Shown one piece after another: positions 1 through 5,065 of a DNA stretch of 6,018 bases (its first letter is position 1; each line of letters starts with the position of its first letter). The notes under the pieces are model-generated. The model did no database searches. It saw nothing but the letters and a program-made list of their open reading frames with translations, and was not told where the DNA came from. Location: the NCBI GenBank assembly GCA_018678395.1, contig JAHHMJ010000540.1, forward strand, positions 1 to 6,018, written 5' to 3'. The position numbers and the translations under genes are program-made. Origin of the DNA: Gemmatimonadota bacterium. Lineage in GTDB: Bacteria; Gemmatimonadota; Gemmatimonadetes; Longimicrobiales; Gaopeijiaceae.

Positions 1-802
1 CCGCCAGCTGACCCGACACGGGACGGGTCCCGGCGTAGAGGACGTCCACGCGGGCCGCTCCCCGTGCCGCGAGTCCGGTCATCACGGTCTCGTAGAAGAG
101 CCGGTCACCGCGGCGATGGGCGAGAGCCGACAGGGTGTCCCACTCGCCCTTCCATCCCGACGCCTCGAGCGTCAGGAAGAGGTCGAGGCCGGCCAGAACC
201 GGCTCCGGTCGTTCGAAGCTGCGGCACCGGAGAGGACCGTGGTCCCGAACGGCTCGTCGACGGAGGCGGTCGAGATCCCTCCACTTGCGCCGCGAGAGCC
301 GCTCCAGACTCTCCGGGCTCCGCACGTCCACCACGCGAGCACACGGCACGGCCCGCTGCACGTACGGGAGTCCGGCCTGGGGAAGAACCTCCCGCAGGGC
401 ACTGCGTACGGGCAGCGACGGGAAGCGGATCAGATCCGCCTCGACCTCGCCCTCCAGGTGCCGCACCCAGGCACGAATCAGTCCGGGTGTGCGATGGTCC
501 GGGCGGATCAGCGCGTCCGTCGCATGGGAGTCGTCCTGAGCCGGACCCTGGGCGACTTTGCAGGGGATGCCGTGGACGGTGGACTGGACCGTGGCTACCG
601 GGAAGACCGCCACGAGATCCCGGCCTGCGAAGGCGGCGTGGACCTGCGTTCGGCCTTCGGGCCGGAACCGATCCGCGGCCCCCACCCACGCAGGCCGGGA
701 CTCGGGCCGTGCATCGACGATCCGATCGCAGAGCCGGTCCCAGGCGTGGCTCAGATCCTCGCCGACGGCAAAGGCCGGCACCGAGACGAAGCGGTAGTCC
801 AC
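1..802 (-). CDS. CelD/BioF2-like GNAT acyltransferase, 3' end beyond window
   Basis: An open frame without stops runs from a GTG at 802 to the left edge, giving 267 residues; the C-terminus is missing. The second half looks like the BioF2-like acetyltransferase domain of the CelD family: a basic helix RRKWRDLDRLRRR (about 171-183), then FLTLEASGWKGEW (about 209-221), an FYETV stretch (236-240) and LYAGTRPVSGQLA at the edge, which fits the GNAT core strand. CelD-type proteins move acyl or aminoacyl groups in polysaccharide or envelope chemistry; the substrate here is unknown. The N-terminal 160 residues have no motif I recognise. The gene begins 2 bases after the stop of the cyclophilin lipoprotein, and a TTG at 808, overlapping that stop, is an alternative start. 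Only a weak GAG precedes the GTG. The family call is fairly secure; the function is inferred. Confidence 0.75.
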   Translation of the reverse strand, partial: MDYRFVSVPAFAVGEDLSHAWDRLCDRIVDARPESRPAWVGAADRFRPEGRTQVHAAFAGRDLVAVFPVATVQSTVHGIPCKVAQGPAQDDSHATDALIRPDHRTPGLIRAWVRHLEGEVEADLIRFPSLPVRSALREVLPQAGLPYVQRAVPCARVVDVRSPESLERLSRRKWRDLDRLRRRAVRDHGPLRCRSFERPEPVLAGLDLFLTLEASGWKGEWDTLSALAHRRGDRLFYETVMTGLAARGAARVDVLYAGTRPVSGQLA

Positions 803-804
803 GG

Positions 805-1494
805 TCAATTCTCGATCGTGGCTCGATCGATGACGTCCAGCAGCGGGAACTCGGCGAAGTACTCGGCTCCGCGGGCGATGGCCATCGCCTGGTATACGCC
901 CTCGCCGCGCGGCGGCCCGTCGCCATAGCCCGAGTGGAGGGCGTCGACCACGTCCATTCCCTCGACGACTTCGCCGAACGGGCTGAACCCCTCGTCGTCG
1001 AGCGACGGGTTGTCCCGGAGATTCACGAAGATCTGCACCGTGCGCCGATCGGGCCCGCTCTTCGAGAACGACACCCGGCCGCGCGCGTTGGACTCACGAA
1101 CCGGATCGTCGCGGATCGTGGCCTGTCGCCAGGCCGCGTTCACCCACGGGTCGGGGTGGATGCCGAAGTCGGCGACGAATCCCTCGATGACCCGGTGAAT
1201 CGGGACGCCGTCGTAGAAGCCGGCGCGGACCAGATTGAACACCCGGTCCGCCCCACGAGTGGCCCACGCCCGGTGTACGTCGACCACGAACTCGCCCGCC
1301 GTCGTGGCGAACCGGATCCGGAAGCGTTCGGGCGCCTCCTCCTGGAAGTTCGCGGGCTGCAGTAGCGGCTGCGACGAAGCGTCCGGCGGGCCGTCGTCGG
1401 ACGACGCGTCCTCCGCCGGCGCCTCGGCGCCGGTACACGCCGCGAAGGCGGTCGCCAGGCCGAACACGGCCAGTCGTGGGAGCAGTCGATTCAT
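805..1494 (-). CDS. Cyclophilin-type peptidyl-prolyl isomerase, predicted lipoprotein
   Basis: This 229-residue protein has a short positively charged N-terminus (MNRLLPR), a hydrophobic stretch and a lipobox-like FAAC ending at Cys20. That predicts a lipid-anchored protein outside the cytoplasmic membrane. Residues 21-55 are an acidic, Ala/Ser/Pro-rich linker. The cyclophilin domain spans about 58-210: AGFYDGVPIHRVIEGF (91-106) holds Arg101, matching the catalytic Arg of cyclophilins, and Phe106; IFVNLRDNPSLDD (155-167) and FGEVVEGMDVVD (173-184) are the usual core motifs. The QGGD stretch of classical cyclophilins is replaced by DFGIHPDP, a variant found in a bacterial subgroup. It should catalyse cis-trans isomerisation of prolyl bonds and help fold envelope proteins. 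The ATG lies 10 bases after the upstream membrane-protein gene, with no clear Shine-Dalgarno, which suggests co-transcription. Confidence 0.9.
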   Translation of the reverse strand: MNRLLPRLAVFGLATAFAACTGAEAPAEDASSDDGPPDASSQPLLQPANFQEEAPERFRIRFATTAGEFVVDVHRAWATRGADRVFNLVRAGFYDGVPIHRVIEGFVADFGIHPDPWVNAAWRQATIRDDPVRESNARGRVSFSKSGPDRRTVQIFVNLRDNPSLDDEGFSPFGEVVEGMDVVDALHSGYGDGPPRGEGVYQAMAIARGAEYFAEFPLLDVIDRATIEN

Positions 1495-1504
1495 GGGCGC
1501 GGTT

Positions 1505-2764
1505 CTACGCGGGCCAGAGGAAGAGCAGGGCGACGCCGGCGACGAAAGAGACCCCGAAAGCCGAGATGATGCGGGACCGGAGCCGCCGATCGCCCAACAC
1601 CGCGACGACCCCCCCCTTGAACACGAGATTCGACAGCGTTCCGACCAGAATCAAGCGCCAGCCGGTGGCCGCCTCGAGTCCGCCGTTCTGGACCATCTGC
1701 GCCGACGACAGCGTGATGGCGTCGACGTCGGTGAGCCCGGACACCGCGGCCACGGCGTACAACGCCTCATCGCCGAGGTGCTGGCGGGTGAGCGCGACCG
1801 CGAGCAGTACCGCCGCGTAGAGCGCACCGAAACCGACGGCCGCCCGCAGGTCCGACGGCGGCCGACGATCGAGGGTCTCGGGGTCGTCGGCGGGCGTGCC
1901 CGCGTACAGGAGCACGACCGCCGTCACCGCCATGACGGCCATCATGACGACCAGCGGTGGCGCGAGCCGTGGCAGATAGCTCGGCGCGACGACCCCGATT
2001 TCCACCATGACCCGCCCGAAGACCACGACCGAGGCCAGGACGACCACCACCGCCGCCGTCGGCGAGCGGTCCGGCTCGGTGCGCGTGCGCTTCGCGTAGC
2101 TGACCGTGGTGGCGGTGGAGGAGATGAGCCCGCCGAGGAGGCCCGACACGAGCGACCCTCGTCTCGTCCCGAAGAGGGCGTAGGCGACGTACCCCGCCAT
2201 GCTGAGCCCGACGATCAGAACCACCATCAGCCAGATCTGGAACGGGTTCAGTACGGCGTAGGGCCCGAACGAGCGATTGGGGAGGACCGGCAGGATGACC
2301 AGCCCGATCAGGGTCAGACGGATGATCGCGTCGAGATCTTCGCGCTGGAGCCGCTCGATGCGGGCGTGCAGGGGCTGCTTGAAATGCAGAAGGACCGCGA
2401 GCCCGCCCGCGACGACCACCGAGAGCGTCGTCTGACCGATGGCGAGAAGTGCACCCACACCGAACATCACGAGCGCCGCGACCTCGGTGGTGATGCCGTG
2501 GTCGAGGCCGGGGGTGTCGCGGGTCCGGCCGATGTTCGCCGCCACCACCAGTGCCGTGACCGATACGAGCCCGGCGGCGAGGAACCACCCACCGAATTCG
2601 GCGGACAGCAGGGCACAGACGGCCCCGCCGAGGGTGATCAGGGCGAAGGTGCGAACGCCGGCGACCTCGTCGGCGGCCCACTCCCGCTGCGTGCCCACGA
2701 GCAGGCCGAGGGCGACGGCCAGGAGAAGCGGCGTGAAGGCGTGGAGTTCCATGGTGACCCGCAT
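1505..2764 (-). CDS. MgtC/SapB-DUF4010 family multi-pass membrane protein
   Basis: This protein of 419 residues is almost entirely hydrophobic helices joined by short charged loops. The N-terminal part (about 8-130) is MgtC-like: ALGLLVGTQREW (18-29) and AGVRTFALITLGGAVCALLS (35-54) match the family's GLxxGxxRE...GxRTxxL pattern. A conserved cytoplasmic linker ERLQREDLDAIIRL (137-150) leads into the DUF4010 half, with LPNRSFGPYAVLNPFQIW (161-178), SGLLGGLISSTATTVSYAKR (207-226) and SGLTDVDAIT (342-351). MgtC-like proteins are inner-membrane proteins tied to magnesium and acid stress; the role of the DUF4010 fusion is not established, although transport is often assumed. ATG at 2764 and ATG at 2752 (Met5) are both possible starts and neither has a good ribosome site. 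It is separated by 106 bases from the small Cys-rich gene and leads directly into the prolyl isomerase gene. Confidence 0.9.
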   Translation of the reverse strand: MRVTMELHAFTPLLLAVALGLLVGTQREWAADEVAGVRTFALITLGGAVCALLSAEFGGWFLAAGLVSVTALVVAANIGRTRDTPGLDHGITTEVAALVMFGVGALLAIGQTTLSVVVAGGLAVLLHFKQPLHARIERLQREDLDAIIRLTLIGLVILPVLPNRSFGPYAVLNPFQIWLMVVLIVGLSMAGYVAYALFGTRRGSLVSGLLGGLISSTATTVSYAKRTRTEPDRSPTAAVVVVLASVVVFGRVMVEIGVVAPSYLPRLAPPLVVMMAVMAVTAVVLLYAGTPADDPETLDRRPPSDLRAAVGFGALYAAVLLAVALTRQHLGDEALYAVAAVSGLTDVDAITLSSAQMVQNGGLEAATGWRLILVGTLSNLVFKGGVVAVLGDRRLRSRIISAFGVSFVAGVALLFLWPA

Positions 2765-2870
2765 CGAGACCGAAGGGCGACCACCATTGGAAAGCTAACG
2801 GCGGCCGCCGACGGGGTGGAAAGCGCGGTGGGCCCGCGCGCCCGCAGCTACGAGCGCGGGGGCCGGGCGC
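2765..2870. other. Intergenic gap with GC-rich inverted repeats
   Basis: This is the largest non-coding gap inside the minus-strand series. It contains a perfect 6-bp inverted repeat, GAGCGC/GCGCTC (2852-2857 with 2867-2872), that overlaps the stop codon of the small Cys-rich gene, and a second short one, GGGC/GCCC, near 2830-2843. Neither has a T-run on the minus strand, so neither is a convincing intrinsic terminator, though they could slow or partly stop transcription from the OsmC/RLP group. I see no clear -10/-35 pair for the DUF4010 gene. Confidence 0.35.
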
Positions 2871-3062
2871 TCAGATCGAGCAGGTCATGTCCTCACCGCA
2901 GCACTGCGGCGACTTGATCTTGCCGTGTCCGTCGGGGCACTTCGACACGGCGACGGTGGCGCCGGAATCGAGCGTGATGGTGTCGTGCACCAGCTCCGCG
3001 TCGCAGGTGGCGCAGGTCATGTTGACGCTCATACCGCACTTCGGGCAGCTGTACGTGGCCAT
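2871..3062 (-). CDS. Small Cys-rich metal-binding-type protein with desulforedoxin-like end
   Basis: This 63-residue protein has eight cysteines: CPKC (6-9), CATC (17-20), Cys42, Cys54-Cys55 and Cys61, plus His46. The two CxxC pairs make a zinc-ribbon-like N-terminus. The end, CCGEDM (54-59), resembles the CCG(E)xM motif that supplies two iron ligands in desulforedoxin and the N-terminal domain of desulfoferrodoxin. It therefore probably binds one or two Zn or Fe ions and could act as a small redox or scaffold protein; no enzymatic function can be read from it. The start is ATG at 3062, with an AGGAG (complement of 3073-3077) 10 bases upstream. In-frame starts further up lie inside the preceding gene and are unlikely. 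It follows the RuBisCO-like gene by 41 bases with no terminator between, so it probably belongs to the same transcript. Confidence 0.75.
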   Translation of the reverse strand: MATYSCPKCGMSVNMTCATCDAELVHDTITLDSGATVAVSKCPDGHGKIKSPQCCGEDMTCSI

Positions 3063-3072
3063 GCGGGCCGGA

Positions 3073-3091
3073 CTCCTGAGAAGTTCATGAG
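3073..3091 (-). promoter_or_regulatory. Possible hairpin covering a ribosome binding site
   Basis: In the transcript upstream of the small Cys-rich gene, CUCAUGA (3091-3085) can pair with UCAGGAG (3079-3073) across a 5-base loop, with one A-G mismatch. The AGGAG Shine-Dalgarno of the gene lies in the 3' arm, so the hairpin would hide it. The stem is short and imperfect; it could be chance or a modest translational control. Confidence 0.3.
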
Positions 3092-3103
3092 AGGGTGTGC
3101 GAT

Positions 3104-4261
3104 TCAAGCTAGGGACGACTCCCCATCCACCGCCACACGTCGGGCCTGGTCGACCAGGGCCCTGGCGGCAGCCTCGGGGTCGGGCTGCGCCAGCAGACTG
3201 CCCCCGATCAGCACCAGCGTGTCGCTTCCGTAGCGACGAAACCACTCGGGCGCGTCGTCGGCCTGCACGCCGCCGGCGGGCACCGGCAGGGCCGGGCGCA
3301 GGCTGCCCAGGGGCTCACGCAGGCGACGATTGAGCGCGTTGCAGGTGTCGAGCGACCAGGCGAAGCGGCCACCCGCATTCACGTACACGACCGAGTCCGC
3401 CCCCACCAGGCGATAGAGCAGCCCGTACCACAGCTCGGGTGAGATACCCGAGTCCCGATCCGGCCCGACGTCCCCTCGCGAGGGGTGCGCCATGATCGGC
3501 AGCGCGGTCGGTCCGGCCGCCAGCATACGCATTGCCTCCAGCCCCATCAGGCCTGGAGCGATCAGCACGCCCCCGCACCCGGCCTCTTCGGCGCGTGACA
3601 CGCGTTGGGTCAGGCTCTCGAGCGGCCCCGTCACGTTTACGTAGTACGCCGTCGACCCACCCGTCGCCGCGTTGGTGTCCAGCACGGCCTCGGCAACGCG
3701 CTGGACGCGGTCGTCGAAGCGGGAGGGGGCCTGGTCGGTGACGCCGTGATCGTCCTTGATGACGTCGATGCCCGCGCGCGCGAACCCGGCCGCCAGACTC
3801 GCCAACTCGGGTGTCTCGAGTCCGACCGGCTTGAGCGCCGCCGCGACCATGGGGCGCCCGACGGCGTCGGATGCCGCCCTCTCGCGGATCCCCGAGATAC
3901 CGAAGCGCGGGCCCGGGAACGCGCGGCACAGCCCCTCGGACAGCTCGACGTCGACCAGCCGCACCCCCGGGAGGAGCGAGATGTTTCCGTGGAGGACGTT
4001 GAGCAGTTGGGGCAGGCTCCCGTCGAAGATGCCACCGGGGTAGTCGATCACGGCGTGGACCGATCCGTCGTCCTCCGGACGCAGCTCGACCAGCCGACCG
4101 AGCAGGTCGGCCTCGATTGCCGGCGACGCCACACCAGCGGGCACCTCGAGCGTCGACTCCCGCGCCACGGCGAGGGCCCGCTCCCGGGCATCCCCGCCGG
4201 CCGTACCCGACGGCAGGACCCCGAGGCGGTAGACCGCCCGCGCTCCATCCTGCGGCGTCAC
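3104..4261 (-). CDS. RuBisCO-like protein (form IV), 385 aa
   Basis: This is a RuBisCO large-subunit homologue lacking carboxylase residues. The N-terminal domain (about 7-115) contains LLNVLHGNISLLPGVRL (86-102), whose Asn93 matches RuBisCO Asn123. FPGPRFGISGIR (115-126) leads into the barrel. By my alignment Lys144 (LKPVGL) equals Lys175, Lys169 (IKDD) equals the carbamylated Lys201, Asp171 equals Asp203 and His259 equals His294. But His172 replaces metal ligand Glu204, Arg299 in NAGGRF replaces loop-6 Lys334, Val292 replaces His327 and Ala329 replaces Ser379. Gly353-Gly354 keep a phosphate-binding turn. CO2 fixation is therefore unlikely; form IV members act as enolases, isomerases or transcarboxylases on other sugar or thio-sugar phosphates, and the KDDH and AGGRF signatures suggest a non-MtnW subgroup. 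The start is a GTG overlapping the OsmC-like stop (GTGA), with GAGGAA 8 bases upstream. Frame upstream of 4261 is only the OsmC-like gene read out of frame. Confidence 0.9.
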   Translation of the reverse strand: MTPQDGARAVYRLGVLPSGTAGGDARERALAVARESTLEVPAGVASPAIEADLLGRLVELRPEDDGSVHAVIDYPGGIFDGSLPQLLNVLHGNISLLPGVRLVDVELSEGLCRAFPGPRFGISGIRERAASDAVGRPMVAAALKPVGLETPELASLAAGFARAGIDVIKDDHGVTDQAPSRFDDRVQRVAEAVLDTNAATGGSTAYYVNVTGPLESLTQRVSRAEEAGCGGVLIAPGLMGLEAMRMLAAGPTALPIMAHPSRGDVGPDRDSGISPELWYGLLYRLVGADSVVYVNAGGRFAWSLDTCNALNRRLREPLGSLRPALPVPAGGVQADDAPEWFRRYGSDTLVLIGGSLLAQPDPEAAARALVDQARRVAVDGESSLA

Positions 4262-4725
4262 GCCGAGGCTTCCTCGATGTCCGCGGTCCACTCCACGGCG
4301 ATGGCCGGGGCCAGCGACACGGCGGTCGGGCACTTCTCCACGTGCCGAGAGAGGGCGCGATCCACCGTCTCCCTCGACCCCTCCGGAATTCGCAGCGTGT
4401 AGTGCACCTCGATGCGCGTGAGCACCGGAATCCGGTTCCGGAGTTCGTTCACGCCCCGAGCCTCCGCCACGATGTCGGCCGGCTCCAACGAAATCCCGCG
4501 CACCTCCAGTGCGCCATTGAGAGTTCCGAGTAGTCAGGCACACGCCGCCGCGACGAGGAAGTCGACGGGAAGCGGGTGGTCCGGCTCCGCGTCGAGCCCG
4601 TAGGCCGACTTGATGGGTCCGTGGACGCCGAAGGTGACTTCGGTACCGTCTTCGAGAACGGCGTGACGGGTCACGCCGGCCACCTTGCGGACTCGACTGC
4701 GGGAGACGTAGACGGGCTCGCTCAT
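4258..4725 (-). CDS. Selenocysteine-containing OsmC-family protein (in-frame UGA, codon 64)
   Basis: The frame from ATG 4725 to TGA 4258 has 156 codons, with one internal TGA at 4534-4536. Both halves are OsmC-like: residues 1-63 give the N-terminal sheet (VLEDGTEVTFG; HPLPVDFLVAAACA), and residues 65-155 give the helix LLGTLNGALEVRGI, the strand TRIEVHYTLRIPEG and the second conserved cysteine in EKCPTAVS (Cys132). The UGA falls exactly at the peroxidatic Cys of the helix start (AALASC-LALTL in ordinary members), so selenocysteine replaces cysteine. A SECIS-like hairpin follows. OsmC/Ohr proteins reduce organic hydroperoxides through a Cys pair; here Sec64 and Cys132 would be the pair, with Cys62 making a CxU motif. 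AGGA lies 6 bases before the ATG. The stop overlaps the start of the RuBisCO-like gene. Automated annotation would split this into two fragments. A nonsense mutation is the main alternative. Confidence 0.85.
4492..4518 (-). promoter_or_regulatory. Bacterial SECIS-like stem-loop after the UGA codon
   Basis: In the OsmC-like mRNA, GCGCAC (4514-4509) pairs perfectly with GUGCGC (4503-4498) around the loop UGGAG (4508-4504). A lower stem AAU/AUU (4518-4516 with 4494-4492) is separated by an asymmetric internal loop. The apical loop starts at nucleotide +26 after the UGA, inside the roughly 16-37 nt window described for bacterial SECIS elements, and has the required G within its first two positions. 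It would be bound by SelB to place selenocysteine at codon 64. The structure was found by eye, without an energy calculation. Confidence 0.75.
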
Positions 4726-4760
4726 GGGGTGTCCTGTGAGGGGGTGGATCAGGTCCCGGC

Positions 4761-4766
4761 AGTCTA
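4761..4766 (-). promoter_or_regulatory. Weak candidate -10 box for the OsmC/RLP operon
   Basis: TAGACT on the minus strand keeps T1, A2 and T6 of the -10 consensus and would start transcription about 28 bases before the ATG at 4725. The sequence 17 bases upstream (TGGTGT) is a poor -35. This is a position-based guess; the operator-like palindrome lies 50-90 bases further upstream. Confidence 0.25.
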
Positions 4767-4812
4767 CACGCCGACGCCCCCGTACACCACCGGGCTGCCC
4801 GCAGCGTTTCGA

Positions 4813-4855
4813 GCGCGTTTCACTGAAACGGGAGACGACGTTTCGTGAAACGCGC
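4813..4855. promoter_or_regulatory. Nested palindromes, probable paired operator
   Basis: Two GTTTC/GAAAC palindromes stand side by side: CGTTTCACTGAAACG (4816-4830, centred on one base) and CGTTTCGTGAAACG (4839-4852, two-base centre). Their centres are 22.5 bp apart, about two helical turns. The two sites with flanking GCGC also form one larger inverted repeat of 17 bp with a single bulge around GGAGACGA (4831-4838). A further half-site CGTTTC lies at 4805-4810. Adjacent dyads in a divergent promoter region are typical of dimeric repressors, for example TetR-type regulators; the regulator is not in the window. The absence of a T-run and the divergent setting argue against a terminator. Confidence 0.6.
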
Positions 4856-5052
4856 AGCGGCGACGCACTCGTGGGACGGCGAAGGCCGGATGCGCCCGTC
4901 CTCATTGAGAATCCGGGCCTCGGTGGTATGCGACGACCGCGGTGGCACGGAGGTTGTCCTGCAGCGTCACCATCACGCCGACGGGCTGATCCGATCGGTT
5001 ACGACGGGTACGGGTCGGGGCGCACCGGCGTCCCGGCCCCACCCGATCCTTC

Positions 5053-5058
5053 CTATCT
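5053..5058 (+). promoter_or_regulatory. Possible -10 box directly before the sensor gene
   Basis: TATCTT ends 7 bases before the ATG at 5066. If used as a -10 it would give an almost leaderless mRNA, which would fit the absence of any purine-rich ribosome site (the spacer is all C). No matching -35 is visible. Confidence 0.25.
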
Positions 5059-5065
5059 TCCCCCC

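Larger units (their letters stand above)
4726..5065. other. Divergent intergenic region between OsmC-like and sensor genes
   Basis: These 340 bases separate two diverging genes and should hold both promoters. Features seen are the OsmC-side ribosome site, a TAGACT box, the nested palindrome near 4813-4855, a bulged inverted repeat at 4883-4920 (AGGCCGGAT against ATCCGGGCCT, loop of about 19) without a T-run, and a TATCTT box at 5053-5058. Short open frames here have no recognisable content, and I call no gene. Confidence 0.6.

Noticed and set aside
64..1365. Long plus-strand open frames at 64-1365 and 116-928
   Set aside because: They are Arg/Pro/Gly-rich, low-complexity translations opposite the clearly recognisable cyclophilin and CelD-like genes, as expected from high GC content.
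2852..2872. GAGCGC hairpin as an intrinsic terminator for the OsmC/RLP operon
   Set aside because: It is only 6 bp with a 9-base loop and no following U-tract; mentioned only as a feature of the gap.
1235..2917. A 560-codon plus-strand open frame
   Set aside because: Its product is a charged Arg/Asp/Gly/His mixture with no domain and lies antisense to the well-supported DUF4010 membrane protein.
4258..4503. A separate 81-codon gene beginning at GTG 4503, plus a truncated upstream OsmC ending at 4534
   Set aside because: Both pieces are one family domain in the same frame, split only by the TGA at the catalytic cysteine position. The GTG at 4503 has no convincing independent start context, and the SECIS-like hairpin explains the interruption better than two genes or a pseudogene.
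4262..4543. A longer RuBisCO-like protein starting near 4543
   Set aside because: The added residues are the OsmC-like gene read in another frame, rich in Gly/Arg with no RuBisCO similarity. The GTG at 4261 with GAGGAA upstream fits the usual family N-terminus.
4883..4920. Bulged inverted repeat as an intrinsic terminator
   Set aside because: It lacks a T-run on either strand, has a long loop and sits between divergent genes where no transcript needs ending.
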